Assembly: GCF_013155385.1 (NCBI RefSeq)
Contig: NZ_JABJUQ010000007.1
Coordinates: 249,001-313,000, forward strand
Direction of reading: 5' to 3'
Origin: Bacillus sp. WMMC1349
GTDB lineage: Bacteria > Bacillota > Bacilli > Bacillales > Bacillaceae
Length of the DNA stretch: 64,000 nt
In this document: one piece after another, positions 8,443 to 16,179 of the stretch
Layout of the letters: each line of letters starts with the position of its first letter
Numbering within the stretch: position 1 is the first letter of the stretch
Program-made: the position numbers and the translations under genes
The notes under the pieces: model-generated
Databases searched by the model: none
What the model was told of the DNA's origin: nothing
What the model saw: only the letters and a program-made list of their open reading frames with translations

Positions 8443-9504
8443 TTGTCAACATACATGAAAAAAGGGCTGTTTTTCCTGATGGCATTCAGTTTGTTGTTTC
8501 TCATAACTGGCTGTATGTTTAAGGAAGCGGAGAAAAGCGAAAAAAAAGAAGCAAAAACAAAACTGATCAGCAAACCAGATCAAGTGTATGTCGGCTTTGC
8601 TATTGATACACTAAAGGAAGAGCGCTGGTATAAAGATAAAGCAATGTTTGAGAAAGAAATCAAAAACCTTGGTGGAGAAGTGAAAACGTTAGCTGCAAAT
8701 GGAAATAAGGATGTGCAGCTTCAGCAAGCAGAGCTTTTCATTCAAGAGGGTGTCGATGTACTTGTCGTCGTCCCAACAGATGCAGATGCTGCAGCTAAGA
8801 TCGTCGAAATGGCGCATAAAGCCAATGTAAAGGTGATTTCTTACGACAGGCTGATCCGAAACGCTGATGTTGATTATTATATTTCTTTTGATAATGAAAA
8901 AGTTGGGCAATTACAAGCTGAAGAAGTCGTCAAAAAGGCGAAGAAAGGAAACTTTGTTTATATTGGCGGATCTTCACTAGATCATAATGCGGTATTATTT
9001 CGCAATGGTGCCATGAAGGTGCTTGATCCTTTGATCAAGCAGGGGAAAGTAAACCTTGTCTTTGATGAATACACAAAAGATTGGCTTCCAGAAGTTGCGA
9101 ATCAAAACATGAAAAAAGCGTTGGATAAGCACAAAGATATTGATGCTGTCATTGCCGCAAATGACGGCACAGCAGGCGGTGTGATTGAAGCATTAAAAGA
9201 TGCCGGTTTGGCTGGAAAGGTGCCGGTAACAGGACAGGATGCCGAGCTTCAAGGTGTTCAACGAATTGTGAAAGGTACACAGACGATGACAGTTTATAAA
9301 CCAATTAATACGATCGCCAAAAGAGCGGCGGAAATGGCAATGCAGGCGGCAGGCGGTGAAAAACTTCAAACAGATACAACTGTTGACAATGGTAAAACAA
9401 AAGTACCCGCCATTTTACTTGAACCATTTGCTGTGAGGAAAAATAATATTGAAGATACTGTGATTAAGGATGGTCATTTGACAAAAAAAGATATATATAA
9501 ATAA
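8443..9504 (+). CDS. XylF-like sugar-binding lipoprotein
   Basis: A 353-aa periplasmic-binding-protein type I (Peripla_BP_4). A lipoprotein signal ends at the lipobox LITGC (Cys24). The mature domain has GFAIDTLKEERWYKD, VDVLVVVPTDADAAAKIVE, ISYDRLIRNADVDYY and AVIAANDGTAGGVIEAL, as in D-xylose binding proteins. The TTG start (8443) has AAGGAGG upstream. No ABC ATPase or permease lies nearby, only the chemoreceptor gene just upstream, so this protein may serve chemotaxis rather than uptake. The sugar itself is a guess. Confidence 0.88.
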   Translation: MSTYMKKGLFFLMAFSLLFLITGCMFKEAEKSEKKEAKTKLISKPDQVYVGFAIDTLKEERWYKDKAMFEKEIKNLGGEVKTLAANGNKDVQLQQAELFIQEGVDVLVVVPTDADAAAKIVEMAHKANVKVISYDRLIRNADVDYYISFDNEKVGQLQAEEVVKKAKKGNFVYIGGSSLDHNAVLFRNGAMKVLDPLIKQGKVNLVFDEYTKDWLPEVANQNMKKALDKHKDIDAVIAANDGTAGGVIEALKDAGLAGKVPVTGQDAELQGVQRIVKGTQTMTVYKPINTIAKRAAEMAMQAAGGEKLQTDTTVDNGKTKVPAILLEPFAVRKNNIEDTVIKDGHLTKKDIYK

Positions 9505-9510
9505 TATTGA

Positions 9511-9696
9511 GGAGCTGTCTAAAAAGTCCTTTTTCAACATAAATCAGGGGGAATTGCGAGACTCCTGCGGAAACAGCGAGCCAGGTGAGACCCAAGAGGA
9601 GCAAGGAACGAGCTCCGAGGAGGCTCACGGATCGCCCGCGGAAAGCGAGCAAATTCCCTAATTTTTATTCATCCACACGACTTTCAGGACAGCTCC
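9511..9696 (-). repeat. full-length MITE-like repeat with inverted ends
   Basis: 186 bp bounded by GGAGCTGTCTAAAAAGTCC on the left and its imperfect complement GACTTTCAGGACAGCTCC on the right. The interior is the GC-rich family core (GAATTGCGAGACTCCTGCGG ... GGATCGCCCGCGGAAAGCG). It encodes nothing credible. The termini resemble those of transposon ends, so it is probably a non-autonomous element; the parent transposase is not in the window. Confidence 0.8.
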
Positions 9697-9744
9697 TTTT
9701 CTATGAAGCTAGTCCTGCATATAGGATTGTCCACCGGTAAGTCG

Positions 9745-10530
9745 TTATTTTATATGTTTGATATCATAGCCATAGATTTCAAAATCCTTCTTAAAGATTT
9801 CCTGTACCAACTCTTTTGTTTCCAAATTATAAAAACTTTCATAAGTAGGGAAAACCCAGTTGAGCGATGACATTGTCAGAACGGTATTCGCAAATTTTCC
9901 TTTTTTCGTCATCAAGTCTGATAGATGGTGTGATGATTTAGAAAGCTGTGAAAGAGGTGATTTTAACAACATGTACTTATTTTCAATTTCCCTTATTTGC
10001 GAACAGATTTGTTCGAGATAAATATAATTTTCCACGACTTCTTCTTCACCCTCTATATACTGGCAGCCGACATGGCGGTCGAGTGAATCGATTTCTGAAC
10101 CTAGATCATGTAGATGATATAAAAACTGACTAAACGATAATCCGCTGTGGATATCCCGATGAAATAAACAAATAAACTGCGGAGAGCAAATGGTTGCTAA
10201 AAATGAACTAACTGCTCGTCTGAAAGGGTTTCTTACCAGTTTGTAAGTATCTTTTCTTCTGTCTAAGAGATCTTTTGTAAGGGCTTGTTGATCATTTTTT
10301 GTTTTTGTATATACAAAATTTCTGTAGCTGTGGACATCTCCGGCTGATTTTTTCTCCACATCATCGAGCAAGCCGTTTTGGAAAAAGAACCAACGATTTA
10401 GTATCGTACAACCGCTCTTTGGAATCCAAAACATAATGATGGGAAAATCTTTTGCATAAAGTGGGGTATAGGGAGAGATGACGTTTTCTAACCATTTTTC
10501 TTTCATCATAATTGAACACATCCACTTCAA
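9745..10530 (-). CDS. sulfotransferase family protein
   Basis: A 261-aa protein with the PAPS-binding loop WIPKSGCTILNRWFF (residues ~33-47) and the 3'-phosphate motif KLVRNPFRRAVSSFL (~97-111) of the Sulfotransfer_2 family. It would move sulfate from PAPS to a glycan or small molecule; no signal peptide or membrane segment is seen. The start is uncertain: ATGs at 10530, 10521, 10509 and 10506 all lack a good ribosome-binding site. It is flanked by a MITE-like repeat and by a divergent operon and has no partner, which suits horizontal gain. Confidence 0.75.
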   Translation of the reverse strand: MKWMCSIMMKEKWLENVISPYTPLYAKDFPIIMFWIPKSGCTILNRWFFFQNGLLDDVEKKSAGDVHSYRNFVYTKTKNDQQALTKDLLDRRKDTYKLVRNPFRRAVSSFLATICSPQFICLFHRDIHSGLSFSQFLYHLHDLGSEIDSLDRHVGCQYIEGEEEVVENYIYLEQICSQIREIENKYMLLKSPLSQLSKSSHHLSDLMTKKGKFANTVLTMSSLNWVFPTYESFYNLETKELVQEIFKKDFEIYGYDIKHIK

Positions 10531-10685
10531 GTTTAAGTTGCCCCTGTTCCATGTGAGCGCAAGAAAGGCAATCCATACTAAAGTATGTGAGATTTTTTTG
10601 ATTGGAAGGGCAAATATATGAATTTTTGTTGAATCTGCTAGCGTATATTTTGAAAAAAACTAAATATTAAAAAGGAGATCTACTG

Positions 10686-11414
10686 ATGAAAAAGTTAATT
10701 ATCAATGCAGATGATTTCGGTTTTTCAAGAGGTGTCAATTATGGAATTATTGATGCATATCAATGGGGGATCTTAACATCAACGACTTTAATGACCAATA
10801 TGCCTGATGCAGATCATGCTGTCCGGCTTGCTGGTGAATCTCCCGGATTGGGAGTGGGGGTTCATTTAGTGTTGACATGTGGCAAACCATTATTATCAGG
10901 GCATCGGACAATTGTTGATGTTAAAGGGAATTTTCGTGATCAAGCCTTTTACAAAGGCACGTTTACGGTCGATCCAGATGAGGTCTATCATGAATGGAGG
11001 GCGCAAATTGAAAAATGTTTAGCATATGGTGTGGAGCCTGATCATTTGGACACGCATCACCATATTCATCGTTATCACGGTATAACAGACGTCTTTGTGA
11101 CTCTTGCAAAAGAATATCGTTTGCCTGTTAGAAATCACCTTCTAGAAACCGAAAACATGAAAACGACGGATTGTTTTTGTCCTTTGCTTGAAAACGCTTT
11201 AAAAGATGGAGAAACGATTACCCAGTTATTTGAAGAATACCAGTCAATCGAAGTGATGACCCATCCAGCATATCTTGATAAAAAACTGTTGTCCAGTTCT
11301 TCATTTACTTATCCACGAGTAGATGAGTTGGAATTTTTAACAGACCGAAACATCATACATTTGTTGACATCGTTTGAGGACATAGAGCTTGCAACATTTA
11401 AACAGTTAATATAG
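10686..11414 (+). CDS. ChbG/YdjC-family carbohydrate deacetylase
   Basis: A 242-aa enzyme with the YdjC/ChbG metal-site signatures LIINADDFGFSRGVN, GVGVHLVLTCGKPL and DHLDTHHHIHRY (Asp and His ligands). Characterised members remove an acetyl group from chitooligosaccharides or their phosphates. ATG 10686 follows AAAAAGGAGA. It is 12 nt upstream of a GlcNAc-type PTS permease gene, so it likely deacetylates an imported N-acetylated sugar phosphate. Confidence 0.88.
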   Translation: MKKLIINADDFGFSRGVNYGIIDAYQWGILTSTTLMTNMPDADHAVRLAGESPGLGVGVHLVLTCGKPLLSGHRTIVDVKGNFRDQAFYKGTFTVDPDEVYHEWRAQIEKCLAYGVEPDHLDTHHHIHRYHGITDVFVTLAKEYRLPVRNHLLETENMKTTDCFCPLLENALKDGETITQLFEEYQSIEVMTHPAYLDKKLLSSSSFTYPRVDELEFLTDRNIIHLLTSFEDIELATFKQLI

Positions 11415-11426
11415 GGGAGTAACGGA

Positions 11427-12764
11427 ATGAAATCTTTTCTTCAATCATTAGGAAAATCACTGCTCATTCCAATTGTGGTACTTCCGATAGCAGGGCTGTT
11501 GTTGCGTCTTTCAGCGAAGGATATGCTTGATATCCCGCTTTTTCAAGCTTCAGGAGTTATTTTGAACCATATGGATGTATTAATTGCAATTGGTATTGCA
11601 ATGGGGCTTTCGAACACGAAAGATAGAGGAATACCGGCACTTTCGGGATACTTGGCGATTGTTATTTTAAAAGAAGGTATCCATATCATCAACCCGGATA
11701 TTGACATGAGCGTGTTTGGCGGGGTTATTGCTGGCTTGTGTGCTGCATTGATTTATAATAAATTCCGACATGCACGTCTTCCGAGTATGTTCGCTTTTTT
11801 TGGTGGAGAGAAATTTCCGATCACCATGATTGTGTTGGTGATGATTCCAGTGGCAGGTTTGTTTTCTATCATCTGGCCTTATGCAGAAGCATGGATTGAT
11901 ACTTTCAGCCAAACGCTTGTTGGATTAGGTGCTATTGGTGTATTTATTTTCGGATTTCTCAATCGGTTTTTGCTGCCGTTTGGGCTTCATCATGTTATGA
12001 ATACGTATGTATATTTTGGTTTAGATCGATATGAAACTGCTTCTGGAGAAGTCATCACAGGCGAAATCAGCCGGTTTTTAGCTGGTGATCCAACTGCAGG
12101 TTATTTTCTTGGTGGGTTTTTTATAACGATGATGTTTGGAATTCCAGCTATTGCACTGGCGATAGCCAAGACAGCCAAAACAAAGAAAAAGGAAACGAAA
12201 GCGCTCATGTCGTCTGGAGCAGCAACATCATTTGTGACAGGTATTACCGAGCCAATCGAATTTACCTTTTTGTTTACTTCTCCTTTGCTGTATGTGATCC
12301 ACTCCATCTTTACTGGATTGGCAGGGATGGTCCTGTATATTCTCGAGATTCGGCATGGTTTTTCATGGGGAGCAGGTATCATTGATTTTACATTAAATTT
12401 GAATTTGTCAGATCGTGGATTATGGATCATTCCAGTTGGTTTGGTGTTTTTTGCTCTTTATTACTTCACTTTTTATTTTTTGATTAAAAAGCGAAACATC
12501 CCTTTGATCGGAAGAGATATTTCTAAAGGTGCTGACATGGCTGAATCGATCCTTGAGCATATCGGTGGAAAGGATAATGTCGTCAAGTGTGAAAACTGTA
12601 TGACACGTCTAAGATTAAAGTTAGTGACCTCCCAAGTTGTTGATGAAGCCAATATTAAACAGGCAGGTGCGCACGGCGTGATCAAGCTTGATCAACATCA
12701 TATTCAGATTGTGATTGGACCTCAAGCCGCAAATGTAAAACAAGAATTGTTGAAATTGCTTTAA
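11427..12764 (+). CDS. PTS EIICB transporter, NagP/GlcNAc-like
   Basis: A 445-aa membrane permease. The EIIC part (1-~365) is of the glucose/N-acetylglucosamine family (LLIPIVVLPIAGLLLRLSA, FLLPFGLHHVMNT, FVTGITEPIEF), and the EIIB part (~370-445) carries the phosphorylated Cys391 in NCMTRLR. There is no EIIA domain, so phosphate must come from an EIIA encoded elsewhere. Length and order match B. subtilis NagP. Coupled to the deacetylase gene. Its TAA overlaps the stop of the convergent DUF421 gene, leaving no room for a terminator. Confidence 0.88.
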   Translation: MKSFLQSLGKSLLIPIVVLPIAGLLLRLSAKDMLDIPLFQASGVILNHMDVLIAIGIAMGLSNTKDRGIPALSGYLAIVILKEGIHIINPDIDMSVFGGVIAGLCAALIYNKFRHARLPSMFAFFGGEKFPITMIVLVMIPVAGLFSIIWPYAEAWIDTFSQTLVGLGAIGVFIFGFLNRFLLPFGLHHVMNTYVYFGLDRYETASGEVITGEISRFLAGDPTAGYFLGGFFITMMFGIPAIALAIAKTAKTKKKETKALMSSGAATSFVTGITEPIEFTFLFTSPLLYVIHSIFTGLAGMVLYILEIRHGFSWGAGIIDFTLNLNLSDRGLWIIPVGLVFFALYYFTFYFLIKKRNIPLIGRDISKGADMAESILEHIGGKDNVVKCENCMTRLRLKLVTSQVVDEANIKQAGAHGVIKLDQHHIQIVIGPQAANVKQELLKLL

Positions 12765-13483
12765 TGTAACAGTTCAGGTTTCATTTTTGATGTTTCCTGA
12801 TGTAAGGAAACATGCAGTTCATGGTTTTGATTGACAGAAGCGAAAAAAACGTCATCTAGTTGGGTAATGCCTTTTAATTGTAGTTGGTTGTTCAACCATT
12901 CAGCACTTAAATCTAATTGTTGAAGAACAGAGCGATGCATTGTGCCATCTACGATCACCGGGTAGAAAAATCCACCTGGTTTCTTTTGAATACCCAGATC
13001 TTCTGCGGTGACTTCAGATTGATTCGGTTTTTTGTAGACCGTTAAATTGCCATTTGCTTCAACAAACGCCATTTCAACGACCCTAACATCAAAAATATCT
13101 TTTTCCCGAAGTAATTGTAAAATATTATCGGCAGAATATTTGATGCGTTTCAAATTGTTGTTTAGAAAAGTGCCGTTCTTGATGACGATCGTTGGTTCAA
13201 ATGTAATCAGCCTTCCAAGCAAGCGACTTTTTATCATCAATTTTGATACGGTTTTTTGTAACAAACCAATACCGATAATGGCAAGCGCGGTATGTAGATG
13301 TTGTATTTCCGGGTCTGCTATATCTGCACCAACAACAGAACCTAACGATATAACGATTAAAAAATCAAAAACGGGCATTTCCCCAACGGATCGTTTACCC
13401 ATAAACAAAGCAATGATTAATAAAAGCGGTAAGATCGTAATGATACGGCCGTATACGATTAAGATTTCTTTAACGGTTTCCAT
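12761..13483 (-). CDS. DUF421 (YetF-like) membrane protein
   Basis: A 240-aa protein with three N-terminal membrane segments (ITILPLLLIIALFMGKRSVG; FDFLIVISLGSVVGADIA; ALAIIGIGLLQKTVS) and a cytoplasmic DUF421 domain (KNGTFLNNNLKRIKYSADNI, QLLREKDIFDVRVVEMAFVE). The family is common in spore formers, and some members are linked to spore germination or membrane integrity. AAAGGACG before ATG 13483 decides the start. It lies 32 nt after the DUF2809 gene in the same direction. Confidence 0.85.
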   Translation of the reverse strand: METVKEILIVYGRIITILPLLLIIALFMGKRSVGEMPVFDFLIVISLGSVVGADIADPEIQHLHTALAIIGIGLLQKTVSKLMIKSRLLGRLITFEPTIVIKNGTFLNNNLKRIKYSADNILQLLREKDIFDVRVVEMAFVEANGNLTVYKKPNQSEVTAEDLGIQKKPGGFFYPVIVDGTMHRSVLQQLDLSAEWLNNQLQLKGITQLDDVFFASVNQNHELHVSLHQETSKMKPELLH

Positions 13484-13515
13484 TGATTTACGTCCTTTTG
13501 AAGATTTCTCACTAA

Positions 13516-13920
13516 CTAGTCTTTTCGTAAATGGCATATTTTATTTATGATTTTCTGTTCGCATATGACACCTGTTCCAATGCCGAGCAAATAAGCAAGT
13601 AAATCACTCCATAAAAAGCCATATCCAAGGATTAAACCACCAATGGTCGTGTTTCTTAGTTGATCAATCCAGGGAGCATGGTACAGCTGACTGAATTCAA
13701 TGGTATAACAAAAAAGCAATGCAGTAAGTGCAACAATCTTTGTAGGGGATTTTCTAAGTAAAAAACCGAATCCGAAGAAAATCATTAAGGCCCAAAGCGC
13801 ATCGCCTAAATACGCATTGACCAGATCAGGAAGGAGATGTGCCATCTTTCTTGAGAATATCCCAGTTACCATGACTGTAATCATTAGAATGGCATACAAT
13901 AGTCGTTTTCGTAGCATCAT
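13516..13920 (-). CDS. DUF2809 family membrane protein
   Basis: A 134-aa protein with about four hydrophobic segments and the DUF2809 pattern (LVNAYLGDALWALMIFFGFG, CYTIEFSQLYHAPWIDQLR, GYGFLWSDLLAYLLGIGTG). It lies wholly in the membrane; function unknown. ATG 13920 has GAGG six bases upstream; the frame also allows 13932. Likely co-transcribed with the DUF421 gene. Confidence 0.8.
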   Translation of the reverse strand: MMLRKRLLYAILMITVMVTGIFSRKMAHLLPDLVNAYLGDALWALMIFFGFGFLLRKSPTKIVALTALLFCYTIEFSQLYHAPWIDQLRNTTIGGLILGYGFLWSDLLAYLLGIGTGVICEQKIINKICHLRKD

Positions 13921-14047
13921 GTGGAGCCTCATTTCTGATAAACTGTCAAAAGATATTGTAAAGCTTCTAGAGATGACTGTCTATTGCTAGGAATGAAACC
14001 ACTGAGAGGTCTGATACGTAAAGATATAAAAAAGGAGTATTGTATCT

Positions 14048-14770
14048 ATGTCTATCAATTTGCAAAAGAAAAGTTTAGATATCGTTCTTGAGAAAAAACA
14101 ATTAACAAAAGTGACAGCTCGGGTCGGCTTAGTATTGGATATAACGGGATCAATGAGGTCGTTATATAAAAATGGGACCGTTCAGAAGACAGTTGAAAGA
14201 ATGCTGGCTGTCGCCGACCGCTTTGATGATGACGGTCAGCTTGATGTTTGGGTGTATGATAACGAATTTTCACGATTAAAATCAGTCACAGAAAAAGATT
14301 TTTCTGGATATGTAAACCGCGAAATCATCGAAAATGATCGTGTTCATAAGTTTGGGAGAAATGATGAACCACCAGTCATGAAAGATGTTTTAAAAAAATA
14401 CTTAGCGGAAGAACAAAATCCATATCCTGCATTTATTATCTTTATCAATGATGGAGGCTGCAAAAAATCGATTAAGTCGATCATTGAAAGCTCATCAGAT
14501 AAGCCATTGTTTTGGCAATTCATCGGAATCGGTAATGGAAACTTTGATTTTCTCAAAAAACTAGATACATTGGAAAACCGTTATTTAGACAATGCAGGTT
14601 TTTTACAAATTGAAGATATTGAGAACATCTCTGATGATGAATTGTATGATGCGATTTTGCGAGAGTTCCCAAATTGGTTATCAGATGCAAAACAAGCAGG
14701 GATTTTAGCAGAAGTTCCTTCGGTTTCCAAGCCGAAAAAAGGGTTTTTCAGCAGGTTGTTTGGAAAATAA
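14048..14770 (+). CDS. vWA-domain protein, TerY/TerF-like
   Basis: A 240-aa cytoplasmic protein that is mostly one von Willebrand factor A domain: the metal site starts as LVLDITGSMRSLYKNG (DxTGS in place of DxSGS), then YDNEFSRL, FIIFINDGGC and FWQFIGIGNGNFDFLKKLD. This type occurs in tellurite/stress gene sets beside TerD proteins, whose operon lies 44 kb to the right. The first ~20 residues (SINLQKKSLDIVLEKKQL) resemble the start of TerD-associated proteins. AAAGGAG at 14032-14038. A secreted-protein gene follows 19 nt after the stop. Confidence 0.8.
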   Translation: MSINLQKKSLDIVLEKKQLTKVTARVGLVLDITGSMRSLYKNGTVQKTVERMLAVADRFDDDGQLDVWVYDNEFSRLKSVTEKDFSGYVNREIIENDRVHKFGRNDEPPVMKDVLKKYLAEEQNPYPAFIIFINDGGCKKSIKSIIESSSDKPLFWQFIGIGNGNFDFLKKLDTLENRYLDNAGFLQIEDIENISDDELYDAILREFPNWLSDAKQAGILAEVPSVSKPKKGFFSRLFGK

Positions 14771-14789
14771 CGTTAAAGGTGCATGGCTT

Positions 14790-15263
14790 ATGAAAAAAAG
14801 GTTGCTCATATTTTTTACACCCATTATTCTTTTTATTTTGTTGCTAGGTAGTTATATCATCTACATCTACTCACATCAAAATAAAAATAAGCCTTTGTTT
14901 GAAGGTGAAAGCGATGACAGAACATGGAAAGTCATGATGACAAAAAGTGATAAAACGTCGATAGGACCTAATGAATATCTTGATGTATATTGGCAAGGTC
15001 ATAAAGAAGAAGAGAAGAAAACAATTGTAACAAAAATCATCTTAAAAGTTGACGGAAAAATGTACAGGGATGGAGAAGACTACGAGCTTTCAGATTATAC
15101 AGGAGAGGAACTAGACGGGGGCGGAAGCAAACCTGATCATATTTCCACTTTTGACTTTATTCCTGAAGATGAGATAAAAGGTCATGATTTAACAGTGCAA
15201 ATCAAATGGACTGACGGACATCGTGAACAAACAGCGAATATTAAAATGAAAGAAAATAATTGA
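14790..15263 (+). CDS. membrane-anchored extracytoplasmic protein of unknown function
   Basis: A 157-aa protein with one N-terminal membrane segment (IFFTPIILFILLLGSYIIYI) and a hydrophilic, mostly beta-rich outer part (YLDVYWQGHKEEEKKTIVTK). I do not recognise the family. ATG 14790 has AAAGGT nine bases upstream; the frame opens earlier at 14760 inside the vWA gene. Probably expressed with the vWA gene and followed by a terminator. Confidence 0.65.
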   Translation: MKKRLLIFFTPIILFILLLGSYIIYIYSHQNKNKPLFEGESDDRTWKVMMTKSDKTSIGPNEYLDVYWQGHKEEEKKTIVTKIILKVDGKMYRDGEDYELSDYTGEELDGGGSKPDHISTFDFIPEDEIKGHDLTVQIKWTDGHREQTANIKMKENN

Positions 15264-15278
15264 TTTTTAAACTGGGAA

Positions 15279-15312
15279 AATAGCAGGCTCAAAACACCTG
15301 CTATTTTTATTT
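15279..15312. terminator. bidirectional intrinsic terminator
   Basis: AATAGCAGG and CCTGCTATT form a 9-bp stem around CTCAAAACA, with AAAA on the left and TTTATT on the right. It sits between convergent genes and can serve both. Confidence 0.8.
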
Positions 15313-15319
15313 GCAATTG

Positions 15320-15859
15320 TCACTTATTAATCCAATCTTTTTTTAAAAGTGAGAACATATACACATCAATCAAAACCCCTTTTGCTTTCTCATACTCTCT
15401 TAAAAGGCCTTCTTTTTGAAAGGACAGGTGTTCAAGTAATTTAATTGATGGTGCGTTTTCAGGTTCAACTTTCGCTTCGATCCGGTTAAGTCCCATCTTT
15501 GTGAAACCATGGTGGATCAGTGTTCTGACTGCTTCGGAAGCAAAGCCTATTCCCCAGTGGCTCCTACCCAAATCATACCCGATTTCGGCTCTCATATTTT
15601 CATTGTCAATCATATTAAATCCGCATGTACCGATGACTTCATTTGTCTCTGTTAACACGATTGAGAACCGGTTTGCTTTACCTTCTAGACTTAACTCATT
15701 AATCATTTGAATCATAGCTTTCGCTTGGTCTGTGTTTTGAAAAGGCGAGATATTCATATATTTGGTGACATCTCGGTCTGACCAATAATAATAAAGAATT
15801 TCCGCATCTTCCAGTTCCATTTTTCTTAACATTAATCTGTCTGTATGAAGTGTTTCCAC
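15320..15859 (-). CDS. GNAT acetyltransferase (RimJ/RimL-like)
   Basis: A 179-aa enzyme of the Acetyltransf_3 group: start METLHTDRLMLRKM, acetyl-CoA region IGYDLGRSHWGIGFASEAVR, and the end motif NRIEAKVEPENAPSIKLLEH. It would acetylate a protein N-terminus or a small amine. The GTG at 15859 has AGGAGG seven bases upstream. Single gene. Confidence 0.87.
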   Translation of the reverse strand: METLHTDRLMLRKMELEDAEILYYYWSDRDVTKYMNISPFQNTDQAKAMIQMINELSLEGKANRFSIVLTETNEVIGTCGFNMIDNENMRAEIGYDLGRSHWGIGFASEAVRTLIHHGFTKMGLNRIEAKVEPENAPSIKLLEHLSFQKEGLLREYEKAKGVLIDVYMFSLLKKDWINK

Positions 15860-16102
15860 GGTCTTACCTCCTAATAGGTTGATTGGAAAGTGATTGTGAG
15901 AAGACCATGATCCATCTGTGCATCATTCATTCCTTTCTATCCATTAGTTTCTTTATTTTACCATGAAGAAATTGTGAAGAAAACTAGGAAAATAGCTGTG
16001 AGAGATGGACTCACCTATTGTCGAAACCATAGGGTAAGAGATTCAGTTATGACAATATTCGACATCTACTTCAACATACGGCTCGACCGTTCTAATTTTT
16101 GA

Positions 16103-16144
16103 TTAACAAAGCTTTACAGAATGTTAATAAATGTCATCTATAAT
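16103..16144 (+). promoter_or_regulatory. PhoP-box-like repeats and -10 of phoD
   Basis: TTAACA (16103), TTTACA (16113) and TTAATA (16124) recur about every 10-11 bp, the spacing of PhoP boxes in Bacillus, and TATAAT follows at 16139-16144. This fits phosphate-starvation control by PhoP-PhoR, as known for phoD in B. subtilis. Seen from sequence only. Confidence 0.65.
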
Positions 16145-16179
16145 AGAAATTGATCAATCATTTGATAGGGGGTAATCGA

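Noticed and set aside
12101..12430. 109-codon minus-strand frame
   Set aside because: Shadow of the EIICB gene.
13047..13550. 167-codon plus-strand frame
   Set aside because: Exact antisense of the DUF421 gene; no ribosome site and no domain.
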